DNA of 5,887 nt from contig CADCRD010000099.1 in assembly GCA_902803725.1 (NCBI GenBank), positions 1 through 5,887 of the forward strand, written 5' to 3'. The notes beneath the pieces are model-generated. The model did not search any database. It had not been told where the DNA came from and worked only from the letters and a program-made list of their open reading frames with translations. Source of the DNA: an uncultured Eubacteriales bacterium. Its GTDB lineage: Bacteria; Bacillota; Clostridia; Peptostreptococcales; Anaerovoracaceae. The first letter of the stretch is position 1. Each line of letters begins with the position of its first letter. Made by a program: the position numbers and the translations under genes. This document shows, piece by piece, positions 1-5,612 of this stretch.

Positions 1-159
1 AATGCAGGCATGACACCGAAGGTACTCAACTACGTATATGGTCTTGCCGGAAGAGACGTTACAGTTGAAAGCCTTGGCGAAGTATTTGAGGCTATGCAGG
101 AAGTTGATAAGAGCGGCAACGTTGGTGATACATACCGTTACCTGTCGCTGAGAGGTTAG
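1..159 (+). CDS. porA: pyruvate:ferredoxin oxidoreductase alpha subunit, C-terminal fragment
   Basis: Only the last 52 codons are in the window; the gene begins upstream of position 1 and ends at TAG 157-159. The visible protein includes PKVLNYVYGLAGRDVTVES and ends in GDTYRYLSLRG. The 'NYxYGLxGRD' segment and the 'Y(L)xLR' tail are the usual end of the alpha subunit of four-subunit 2-oxoacid:ferredoxin oxidoreductases of the pyruvate type. In that family the alpha chain carries the pyrimidine-binding and CoA-related domains and pairs with the ThDP-binding beta chain to turn pyruvate and CoA into acetyl-CoA, CO2 and reduced ferredoxin in the cytoplasm. The beta subunit gene follows at once, which supports the call. 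The gamma and delta (ferredoxin-like) subunits would be expected upstream, outside the window. A related specificity (2-oxobutyrate or a branched 2-oxoacid) cannot be ruled out from this fragment. Confidence 0.85.
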   Translation, partial: NAGMTPKVLNYVYGLAGRDVTVESLGEVFEAMQEVDKSGNVGDTYRYLSLRG

Positions 160-170
160 GAGGGAAAGAA

Positions 171-1106
171 ATGGCATATAATTTCAAAGAAACGATGAGT
201 AAAAAAGAACGTTTCACCCCCGGCCACAGAATGTGTGCAGGCTGCGGCGCTCCGATCGCTGTGCGAAACGTTCTGAGAGCACTCAAAGATGAAGACAAAG
301 CAGTTGTAACATGTGCTACGAGCTGCCTGGAAGTTTCCACTTTCATGTATCCGTACACATCATGGGAAGATTCCTTCATTCACAATGCATTTGAAAATGC
401 AGCAGCTACATGCAGCGGTGTTGAATCCGCTTACAGAGCTCTGAAGAAGAAGGGTAAGATCGATGATACATACAAGTTCATCGCATTCGGCGGAGACGGC
501 GGTACATATGATATCGGATTCCAGTCACTGTCAGGCGCCATGGAGAGAGGTCACGACATGGTATATGTATGCTATGACAACGGCGCTTACATGAACACAG
601 GGATCCAGAGATCATCAGCTACACCGCAGTTCGCTGATACAACAACGACACCGTCAGGTACGGAGTCACCGGGCAAACCCCAGTACAGAAAAGATCTGGC
701 TGCTATCATAGCTGAGCATCATGTTGCTTATGTTGGTCAGACGACATTCGTTCAGAACATGAAAGATCTGCATCTCAAGGCTGAGAAGGCTATTTACACA
801 GAAGGACCGGCATTCCTGAATGTGATGGCACCGTGCCCTAGAGGCTGGAGATACGAGGCCAGTGAGATCCTCAATATCTGCAAGATGGCGGTTGAAACGT
901 GCTACTGGCCGCTGTTCGAAGTTATTGATGGCAAATGGGTCCTCAATTACGAGCCAAAGGAAAAACTCCCTATCGAAGATTTCCTGAAAACACAGGGAAG
1001 GTTCAGTCACCTCTTCAAGCCTGAGAACGAGAAATACATCCAGATCATGCAGGAAGAAGTCGACAAGAGATGGGAAGAACTTAAGTTCAAATGCAGCAGA
1101 GACTAG
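171..1106 (+). CDS. porB: pyruvate:ferredoxin oxidoreductase beta subunit
   Basis: A complete 311-residue beta subunit, the usual size for PorB. It is the ThDP-binding half of the cytoplasmic enzyme that decarboxylates pyruvate to acetyl-CoA and passes electrons to ferredoxin through an iron-sulfur cluster. Visible signatures are GHRMCAGCGAP (Cys22, Cys25), a third Cys in ATSCLEVS (Cys52) and a fourth in APCPRGW (Cys222). These are the four expected ligands of the proximal [4Fe-4S] cluster. The ThDP/Mg motif GGDGGTYDIG is at 107-116, with the partner Asp-Asn at 136-137. The blocks IHNAFENAAAT and RSSATPQFADTTTTPSG are typical of the pyruvate-type family. The start is ATG 171, preceded by AGGAGGG at 158-164 with 6-nt spacing. 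This Shine-Dalgarno overlaps the porA stop codon, so the two subunits are probably translationally coupled. The stop is TAG 1104-1106. Pyruvate is the most likely substrate, though the sequence alone does not exclude other 2-oxoacids. Confidence 0.92.
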   Translation: MAYNFKETMSKKERFTPGHRMCAGCGAPIAVRNVLRALKDEDKAVVTCATSCLEVSTFMYPYTSWEDSFIHNAFENAAATCSGVESAYRALKKKGKIDDTYKFIAFGGDGGTYDIGFQSLSGAMERGHDMVYVCYDNGAYMNTGIQRSSATPQFADTTTTPSGTESPGKPQYRKDLAAIIAEHHVAYVGQTTFVQNMKDLHLKAEKAIYTEGPAFLNVMAPCPRGWRYEASEILNICKMAVETCYWPLFEVIDGKWVLNYEPKEKLPIEDFLKTQGRFSHLFKPENEKYIQIMQEEVDKRWEELKFKCSRD

Positions 1107-1118
1107 TTGGGTAATAAA

Positions 1119-1994
1119 ATGTCGTTATATCTTTACGAAGTTTTTAAGACAGTTGCCGAATATAAAAGTTTTTCAAGGACTGCCGAAGCGATGCATATAA
1201 CTCCTTCGGCAGTCAGCCATGCAATCGCAAATCTTGAAGAGCAGTTCGGATTTGCTCTTTTTGAGAGAAGCAGAAAAGGTGTGCAGCTGACAGTTAACGG
1301 AGAAAAGATGCTGCCGCTGGTAAACCGGGTCAGGGAATGTAATGAGAACGTTCTGCAGGAAGCGGGCAGGATAAACGATTCTGATGTAGGAGAAGTCAGG
1401 ATAGGTGTGCTGCACAGCGTTGCCCTGACATGGATGCCTGAGATCATAAAGAGATTCAAAGACAAATATCCGAAGATAGAAGTCAGGATATATGAGGCGG
1501 GCTATAATGAAATATCTGATCTTCTCTACAAACATGCCATAGATATCGGTATAGTTGCAGACAGTTTCGTGAAAGCCGGGCAAATGTTCGAATTGCTGGT
1601 CAAGGATCATATGGTTTGCGTAGTGCCTGCGGATTTCACAACTAAATCGGAAAAGATGATCACAGTCGAGGAAATCAAAAGAGGCAAATTGCTGATGCAG
1701 TACGACGCGGGCGAAATAGAACTGAAAAAATTTCTGGAAGACAATGAGATATCAGTAGACGAATACATCAAAGTCGACGATGATAATGTGATGGTAGCCC
1801 TGGTTGAACAAGGGTTGGGCATTTCTGTGGTTCCGGGTCTTTGCGTGAAGAACAGCAGACGCAAAGTAAAGATCCTCGGTCTTAAACCGGATGTTTATCG
1901 AAATCTTGGTCTGGTGACGGCAAGTACCAGATCACCGGCACCTGCAACTGTGAAAATGATTGCCGAGATTAAAAATTATGTGAAGACAGTATAA
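1119..1994 (+). CDS. LysR-type transcriptional regulator
   Basis: A 291-residue protein of normal LysR length. The N-terminal winged helix-turn-helix is clear: LYLYEVFKTVAEYKSFSRTAEAMHIT with the recognition helix SAVSHAIANLEEQFGFALFER at about residues 30-50. A linker helix follows (about 59-85), and then a two-lobed effector-binding domain that opens with GEVRIGVLHSVAL (about 92 onward) and includes IDIGIVAD and GLGISVVPG. I chose ATG 1119 because LysR proteins usually begin two or three residues before the first hydrophobic helix position. A TTG at 1107 in the same frame would add four residues. Neither start has a good Shine-Dalgarno. The gene lies only 12 nt behind porB on the same strand, so it is probably on the por mRNA, and por control or feedback is a fair guess. 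The effector is unknown. LysR proteins often act on neighbouring genes, so panB downstream is the other candidate target. No terminator is visible after the stop. Confidence 0.9.
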   Translation: MSLYLYEVFKTVAEYKSFSRTAEAMHITPSAVSHAIANLEEQFGFALFERSRKGVQLTVNGEKMLPLVNRVRECNENVLQEAGRINDSDVGEVRIGVLHSVALTWMPEIIKRFKDKYPKIEVRIYEAGYNEISDLLYKHAIDIGIVADSFVKAGQMFELLVKDHMVCVVPADFTTKSEKMITVEEIKRGKLLMQYDAGEIELKKFLEDNEISVDEYIKVDDDNVMVALVEQGLGISVVPGLCVKNSRRKVKILGLKPDVYRNLGLVTASTRSPAPATVKMIAEIKNYVKTV

Positions 1995-2059
1995 CTGACG
2001 GGGCAAAACACTATCAATAAGTTGAGCGGTTACTCACATATACTTGGCAAAAATGTCGC

Positions 2060-2088
2060 TTTATTATAAACTTATAAACGCGTATACT
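2060..2088 (+). promoter_or_regulatory. possible panB promoter
   Basis: A -10-like box TATACT (2083-2088, five of six consensus bases) follows a weak -35-like TTTATT (2060-2065) by 17 bp. Transcription would start near 2095, giving a leader of about 130 nt before panB. The weak -35 fits a promoter needing an activator. The surrounding AT-rich sequence makes chance matches common, so this is tentative. Confidence 0.35.
2064..2079 (+). repeat. tandem direct repeat TTATAAAC x2
   Basis: Two perfect adjacent copies of TTATAAAC (2064-2071 and 2072-2079) fall in the spacer of the possible panB promoter, just before its -10 box. Iterated sites in this position often bind regulators, but the AT-rich composition allows a chance origin. 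Confidence 0.6.
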
Positions 2089-2098
2089 ATAAATATAC
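2082..2098 (+). promoter_or_regulatory. inverted repeat GTATA-N7-TATAC, possible operator
   Basis: GTATA (2082-2086) and TATAC (2094-2098) form an exact inverted repeat with a 7-nt centre. It overlaps the proposed -10 box and start point of the panB promoter. A short AT-rich dyad of this kind could be a LysR-type binding site, but its symmetry does not give the classic T-N11-A pair. Function is inferred from position only. Confidence 0.3.
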
Positions 2099-2105
2099 AG
2101 CAGAT

Positions 2106-2123
2106 GATATTCAAATATTGATC
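2106..2123. promoter_or_regulatory. operator-like TCAA-ATA-TTGA element in the panB leader
   Basis: GATATTCAAATATTGATC contains TCAA and TTGA half-sites (2111-2114, 2118-2121) and begins with GAT and ends with GATC. The 18-bp palindrome in front of the ArsR-type gene (3568-3585) has the same length, ends and half-sites. It lies about 10-28 nt after the predicted panB start point, where a bound repressor could block elongation. The match is partial, with a 2-nt difference in half-site spacing on one side, so it remains a candidate. Confidence 0.3.
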
Positions 2124-2223
2124 AGATAAGGCAGCTGGACAATCAAATAATTTACATTGGTGAAAAAGAATTAAAAAGGCTGTCAGTGCGTTAATTATTT
2201 CGATGATGAAAGGAGAATGAACA

Positions 2224-3078
2224 ATGGGCAGAAAAACTATTCCTGATTTTGTACAGATGGCTAAAGACGGTGACAAAGTCACATGGATAACAGGTTACGA
2301 TTATCTTACAGCTAAGTATGAAGAAAGAGCCGGAATGGATATGATCCTGGTCGGCGATTCGCTGGGTATGGTTCAGCTGGGATATGAGACAACATTTCCG
2401 GTAACGATGGATGATGCCATCAGATGCTGTCAGGCGGTAAGACGCGGTGCTCCGAACACATTCATCGTAGGCGACATGCCATATATGTCATATCAGATCT
2501 CAAATGAGCAGGCTATCGAAAATGCCGGCAGATTCATCAAAGAAGCCGACTGCGACTGCGTCAAGCTCGAGGGCGGCGGTCCGGAGATCTGTGAAAGGAT
2601 CAAGGCCATCACCGGCGCAGGCATCATGGTGATCGGTCACATAGGTCTTACGCCGCAGTTTGCTGCACAGCTCGGCGGTTACAAGGCTCAGGGCAAGAGC
2701 ACCGATAATATCAAGAAGCTGCTGCAGTATGCAGAAGACATCGAAAAGGCAGGCGCCTGGTCACTGCTGGTCGAAGGTGTACCGGCTGTAACGGGAAAGA
2801 TCATCAAGAAAAAGTGCGACTTCCCTGTATATGGCATAGGTGCAGGCTCACACGTAGACGGCCAGCTCATCATCTATGCTGACATGGTCGGATACTATGA
2901 TGACTTCACACCTAAGTTCGTTAAGAAGTACGCTAATGTAGGCGAAGTACTGCAGGGTGCATTCGAAACATATGTGAAAGAAGTAAAAGAAGGTGTCTTC
3001 CCTGAAGATGCTAAACACGCATACAAGATCGATCCTGAAGTTGAAAAAGAAGTTGAAGGCTGGATCGAAAAAATGTAA
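2224..3078 (+). CDS. panB: 3-methyl-2-oxobutanoate hydroxymethyltransferase (ketopantoate hydroxymethyltransferase)
   Basis: A complete 284-residue PanB, about 20 residues longer than the E. coli enzyme because of a longer C-terminal tail. The family transfers a hydroxymethyl group from 5,10-methylene-tetrahydrofolate to 2-oxoisovalerate, giving ketopantoate, the first committed step to pantothenate and CoA. The conserved blocks are all present: TGYDYLTAK (23-31), VGDSLGM with metal ligand Asp45 and Ser46, VRRGAPN (72-78), GDMPYMSY with Asp84, CVKLEGGG with Lys114 and Glu116, GHIGLTPQ with His139, GGYKAQG (151-157), VEGVP with Glu184, and YGIGAGSHVDGQ. These match the metal- and substrate-binding positions known from E. 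coli PanB. The start ATG 2224 has AAAGGAG at 2209-2215, 8 nt away. No panC, panD or panE is nearby, which is unusual because panB often sits with panC and panD. Oxidation of the other neighbours' substrates suggests it might act on other 2-oxoacids too, but that is inference. Confidence 0.9.
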   Translation: MGRKTIPDFVQMAKDGDKVTWITGYDYLTAKYEERAGMDMILVGDSLGMVQLGYETTFPVTMDDAIRCCQAVRRGAPNTFIVGDMPYMSYQISNEQAIENAGRFIKEADCDCVKLEGGGPEICERIKAITGAGIMVIGHIGLTPQFAAQLGGYKAQGKSTDNIKKLLQYAEDIEKAGAWSLLVEGVPAVTGKIIKKKCDFPVYGIGAGSHVDGQLIIYADMVGYYDDFTPKFVKKYANVGEVLQGAFETYVKEVKEGVFPEDAKHAYKIDPEVEKEVEGWIEKM

Positions 3079-3109
3079 CAGAGTATTATCCCTCTATACA
3101 TTACATTGA

Positions 3110-3155
3110 TTAACAGAAAACCGGTCAGCTCAGCTGTCCGGTTTTTATCTGTTAA
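3110..3155. terminator. bidirectional rho-independent terminator shared by panB and the ArsR-type gene
   Basis: The core stem pairs AAAACCGG (3117-3124) with CCGGTTTT (3138-3145), and CAGCT with AGCTG inside it across one T-T mismatch, followed by a T run (3142-3146). Read from the other strand, the A run becomes the T tract. Outer arms TTAACAGA (3110-3117) and TCTGTTAA (3148-3155) are also exact reverse complements, extending the dyad to 46 nt. It lies 31 nt after the panB stop and overlaps the TAA of the minus-strand gene (3145-3147), so it can end both convergent transcripts. Confidence 0.9.
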
Positions 3156-3474
3156 AGGAATTGAATTTTCTGGTCGCGGTCAGGTACATCTGGAGTTTAC
3201 CTATGTTGGCAAAATACATGGATTTTTTATCCTGTTTTTTTATCTGGATAAGATCGGCCGCAGCCAGCTTTTTGATGTGCTGAGATATGGTCGACTGAGC
3301 GTAATCAAATTCCGCAACAATGTCCTGATTGCACACGGGCTTAAGATCTTTGTTACAGGACATGATGTACTGGAATATCTTCACTCTGACCGGATGCGCC
3401 AGAGCATCTGAAACATCCGCTATGAGGATCGCTTCTTTTTCATTCAATAATTCTGTGTCTTTTCTGAGTCTCAT
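3145..3474 (-). CDS. ArsR-family winged-helix transcriptional regulator
   Basis: A 109-residue protein of normal ArsR length. DALAHPVRVKIFQYI (about 23-37) is the family's dimer/early helix motif. DIVAEFDYAQSTISQHIKKLAAADLI (51-76) is the helix-turn-helix with the typical 'STxSQHxxxL' recognition helix. LIQIKKQDKKSMYFA (75-89) forms the beta wing. The classic ELCVCDL arsenic/metal motif of the third helix is replaced by PVCNQDIVAEF. Only two Cys are present (40 and 48), so an arsenite-type sensor is unlikely and the signal is unknown. The start ATG (complement of 3472-3474) has a GAAAGGG site 7 nt upstream. The gene is divergent from the membrane-protein operon and convergent with panB. Autoregulation and control of one or both neighbours are reasonable inferences, supported by the palindrome at 3568-3585. 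Confidence 0.88.
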   Translation of the reverse strand: MRLRKDTELLNEKEAILIADVSDALAHPVRVKIFQYIMSCNKDLKPVCNQDIVAEFDYAQSTISQHIKKLAAADLIQIKKQDKKSMYFANIGKLQMYLTATRKFNSFNR

Positions 3475-3525
3475 TATTTTGCCCTTTCATTCTAGTTTAC
3501 AGCTGCTATTGTTTTTACTCTGAAA

Positions 3526-3556
3526 ATTATATTGCATCGCCTGATTACGATAGCAA
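3526..3556 (-). promoter_or_regulatory. promoter of the ArsR-type gene
   Basis: On the minus strand a perfect TATAAT -10 box occupies 3526-3531. A -35-like TTGCTA (3551-3556) stands 19 bp upstream, longer than ideal. Transcription would start near 3519, giving a leader of about 45 nt that includes the GAAAGGG ribosome site. The perfect -10 is the strong part of the evidence. Confidence 0.6.
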
Positions 3557-3567
3557 AAGAGCGCAGA

Positions 3568-3585
3568 GATGTCAAATTTGAGATC
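3568..3585. promoter_or_regulatory. 18-bp palindrome, candidate ArsR-type operator
   Basis: GATGTCAAATTTGAGATC is a palindrome with a perfect 10-bp core TCAAATTTGA (3572-3581), flanked by matching GAT and ATC after one mismatched pair. It lies between the two divergent promoters, 16 bp before the -35 box of the membrane-protein promoter and 11 bp beyond the -35 of the ArsR-type promoter. TCAA/TTGA dyads next to the regulator's own gene are typical of ArsR-family operators, so one dimer here could affect both directions. Confidence 0.55.
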
Positions 3586-3601
3586 GGAATTACCGCATAT
3601 A

Positions 3602-3630
3602 TTGAAAAACTGCAACAAGTATGGGATAAT
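3602..3630 (+). promoter_or_regulatory. sigma-A-type promoter of the membrane-protein operon
   Basis: TTGAAA (3602-3607) and GATAAT (3625-3630) each match the consensus at five of six bases, with an ideal 17-bp spacer. A TG one base before the -10 (3622-3623) makes it an extended -10 promoter. Predicted start is near 3637, leaving a leader of about 56 nt. This is the best promoter in the window. It also rules out translation from the TTG at 3630, which overlaps the -10 box and would lie upstream of the transcript. Confidence 0.8.
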
Positions 3631-3679
3631 TGACTGGAAATAGCAAGCAAAATAATCTGATGATCAAAAATAGAAATGT

Positions 3680-3684
3680 GAGGA
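3680..3684 (+). promoter_or_regulatory. Shine-Dalgarno that fixes the membrane-protein start
   Basis: GAGGA at 3680-3684 stands 8 nt before ATG 3693. Two upstream in-frame options, TTG 3630 and ATG 3660, have no ribosome site, and TTG 3630 lies inside the promoter. This makes ATG 3693 the preferred start. Confidence 0.65.
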
Positions 3685-3692
3685 CACCGGTG

Positions 3693-4454
3693 ATGGAAAA
3701 AGAATCGGCTGCAATGGAGGCAGAAGATATAACTGAAGTTTCGGCAAATGATGGGGCAGTTGTTGAAACAAAAGAAGACAGACCCGTGCGCCCCGGGCAC
3801 AGATATGATCTTCGGGGACTGCAGGTCGCGGCTGTTGCTTTTGCTGTCATGGCACTGGGAGGATTTGCGGCATATCTTTTCAGGATGATGGATAAACTGG
3901 CCCCGGTCGAGTTTGCTTATATCGGATTGATATTTGCTGCATGGGCGTTGTTGTTTGCAGCGCTGAGGAACATTACAGAGTATAATATGCATTTCAACCG
4001 CGCGTTTTACGCATCGCTGCCGGGAATTATGGCTTCAATGATCTGGGGCATCATCACGGTATTTGATTACAGCAACGGCGGCGGCTATCATTCGTTCATC
4101 ACGATGGGCGCCATGTTTGCGATGTACATATGCTTTATGACAATGCTGTATGCGTATACTCATGTTTTGCTGGGCTGCGCTGATCTGGCCGGAGATTTTC
4201 GGAAGACTGAACTCAGGCAGTCCTGTCAGTCGATCTGGAAATCTTGTATGGTGATCATGATCCTGGCACTGATAGTGATACAGGGAGCGCCTGTGTTTGC
4301 TGAAATGACCAAGTATATTGTGACCGGCTGCGCCGCGACGGCAATGCTGATCTGTCACATGCTGATGATCAGAAAGATTCTCGCGGTTTTTGATTTGTGT
4401 GACGGCAAACGAAAGCCCGGAAGGCTGAGTGACATTCTGAGCAGTGAAAACTAA
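3693..4454 (+). CDS. six-helix integral membrane protein of unknown function
   Basis: I do not recognise a family. From ATG 3693 the protein has 253 residues. Residues 1-42 are hydrophilic and mostly acidic at first (MEKESAAMEAEDITEV), with a basic stretch RPVRPGHRYDLRG just before the membrane. Six hydrophobic segments follow, at about 43-63, 74-91, 105-124, 135-161, 185-203 and 207-233, and then a short charged tail. The loop between helices 3 and 4 holds DYSNGGGYHS, and that between 4 and 5 is polar (ADLAGDFRKTELRQS). The membrane segments are rich in Met and contain several Cys. No ATPase, signal-peptide or transport motif is visible. The gene has its own strong promoter, lies divergent from an ArsR-type regulator and is 39 nt before kbl, with which it is probably co-transcribed. 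A role as a transporter or sensor would be a guess. Translation from upstream starts would add 11 to 21 residues that look non-coding. Confidence 0.75.
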   Translation: MEKESAAMEAEDITEVSANDGAVVETKEDRPVRPGHRYDLRGLQVAAVAFAVMALGGFAAYLFRMMDKLAPVEFAYIGLIFAAWALLFAALRNITEYNMHFNRAFYASLPGIMASMIWGIITVFDYSNGGGYHSFITMGAMFAMYICFMTMLYAYTHVLLGCADLAGDFRKTELRQSCQSIWKSCMVIMILALIVIQGAPVFAEMTKYIVTGCAATAMLICHMLMIRKILAVFDLCDGKRKPGRLSDILSSEN

Positions 4455-4493
4455 TGAGATAAAGAACTATTATAAACGAAAGGAGACCAGCCG

Positions 4494-5612
4494 ATGAGTG
4501 ATTTTAAAGTAATTACAGGACCGCAGGGCGGCAGGATCATACTGGACGGACGAGAGATGATCAACATGGCGGCTAATAACTATCTGGGGCTTGCCAATCA
4601 TCCTGCAGTTGTTGGGGCTGCAAAGGCAGCTCTCGATGAATATGGTCTGGGTGCCGGTGCCGCAAGAGGGATCGTGGGTAATTTCAGACCGCACGAAGAA
4701 CTGGAAGAGAAGCTGGCTGCGTTCAAAGGTGTTCCTGCGGTAAGCATCTTCAATTCAGGCCTTACAGCGAATCTCGGTGTCATTCCTCTGATAATAGGTA
4801 AAGATGATGATGTATTCAGTGACGAACTGAATCATGCCAGCATCATTGACGGGATCAGATTGTCAAAGGCGAATGTTCACGCTTTCCCGCATATGGACAT
4901 GACCGCACTGGAGGAGATGCTGAAGGAGTCGGAAGCAGAAAACAAACTGATCGTAACGGATGCTGTTTTCAGCATGGACGGTGATCTGGCGCCGGTTCCT
5001 GAAATAGTTGAGCTGGGCAAAAAATACAACGCCAAAGTCATGATTGATGATGCACACGGTGACGGTGTCATGGGTCCTCATGGAAGGGGCACAGTTGATC
5101 ATTTTGGTGTGCGCGACGGCGTGTATGTTGAAACAGGCTCGCTGTCAAAGGGATTTGGTTGTGCAGGCGGATTCGTTGCAGGTTCAGCTGAATTGATCGA
5201 CCGTGTCAACAAGCAGGCAAGAACGTTCATATTCACTGCCACTCCAGAGCAGGTCTGCATGGCGTCGGCGGCGATCGCTGCAATTGATCTTCTTGAAGAG
5301 AGCGATGAACTGGTCAGAAAACTCTGGGATAACAGAGAATACTTCCTCGAAAAGATCCGGGCGCTGGGATATGACACGAGAACGACCCAGACCCCGATCA
5401 TACCGGTAATGACATATGACGAGGAAAAGGCGCAGAAACTGTCGGCTGAGCTGTTTGAAAACGGTGTGTTCGCGCAGTCTATTGCTTATCCGGTCGTGCC
5501 GAAGGGGCAGGCCAGACTGAGGGTCATGGTGTCAGCTGCACACAGCAGAGAGGACCTTGACGCAGCGATTATGGGATTCAAGGCAGCAGGAAAAGCGCTG
5601 GGCATCATCTGA
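4494..5612 (+). CDS. kbl: glycine C-acetyltransferase-type PLP enzyme (alpha-oxoamine synthase family)
   Basis: A 372-residue fold-type I PLP enzyme. It most resembles 2-amino-3-ketobutyrate CoA ligase (acetyl-CoA plus glycine to or from 2-amino-3-oxobutyrate, threonine degradation), including Thermus-type enzymes that also accept other acyl-CoAs. Visible motifs are NMAANNYLGLANHP (24-37), GAGAARGIVGNFRPHEELE (53-71), FSDELNHASIIDGIRL with His114, VFSMDGDLAP (158-167), the cofactor Asp-x-x-His in DDAHGDG (Asp185, His188), and the Schiff-base lysine Lys219 in GSLSKGFG. The C-terminal block TPIIPVM followed by GVFAQSIAYPVVPKGQARLRVMVSAAH is typical of the group. BioF (8-amino-7-oxononanoate synthase) is the main alternative, and substrate cannot be settled here. 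The protein lacks about 20 N-terminal residues compared with typical members. An in-frame stop at 4473-4475 excludes a longer start. The Shine-Dalgarno GAAAGGAG is at 4478-4485. It ends with tandem stops TGA TAA. Confidence 0.85.
   Translation: MSDFKVITGPQGGRIILDGREMINMAANNYLGLANHPAVVGAAKAALDEYGLGAGAARGIVGNFRPHEELEEKLAAFKGVPAVSIFNSGLTANLGVIPLIIGKDDDVFSDELNHASIIDGIRLSKANVHAFPHMDMTALEEMLKESEAENKLIVTDAVFSMDGDLAPVPEIVELGKKYNAKVMIDDAHGDGVMGPHGRGTVDHFGVRDGVYVETGSLSKGFGCAGGFVAGSAELIDRVNKQARTFIFTATPEQVCMASAAIAAIDLLEESDELVRKLWDNREYFLEKIRALGYDTRTTQTPIIPVMTYDEEKAQKLSAELFENGVFAQSIAYPVVPKGQARLRVMVSAAHSREDLDAAIMGFKAAGKALGII

Noticed and set aside
1104..1118. Amber read-through or pyrrolysine use joining porB and LysR into one fusion protein.
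   Set aside because: PorB ends at its normal family length and LysR begins at a normal N-terminus; TAG also ends porA, so it is an ordinary stop here.
2023..2036. TGAG-N6-CTCA hairpin after the LysR gene as a terminator.
   Set aside because: The stem has only four pairs and no T run follows.
2203..2220. Five-codon mini-ORF (MMKGE) just before panB, as a possible attenuator peptide.
   Set aside because: It overlaps the panB ribosome site, has no ribosome site of its own and carries no regulatory codon run.
2095..2223. Riboswitch or T-box in the panB leader.
   Set aside because: No conserved aptamer or T-box sequence and no terminator hairpin can be seen; the stretch is AT-rich with only short dyads.
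3630..3692. Upstream in-frame TTG (3630) or ATG (3660) starts for the membrane protein.
   Set aside because: The TTG overlaps the -10 box of a strong promoter and neither start has a ribosome site, whereas ATG 3693 has GAGGA 8 nt upstream.
4444..4473. Separate kbl promoter (GTGAAA, 18 bp, TATTAT).
   Set aside because: The -35 match is weak and the start would fall in the Shine-Dalgarno itself; co-transcription with the membrane gene is simpler.
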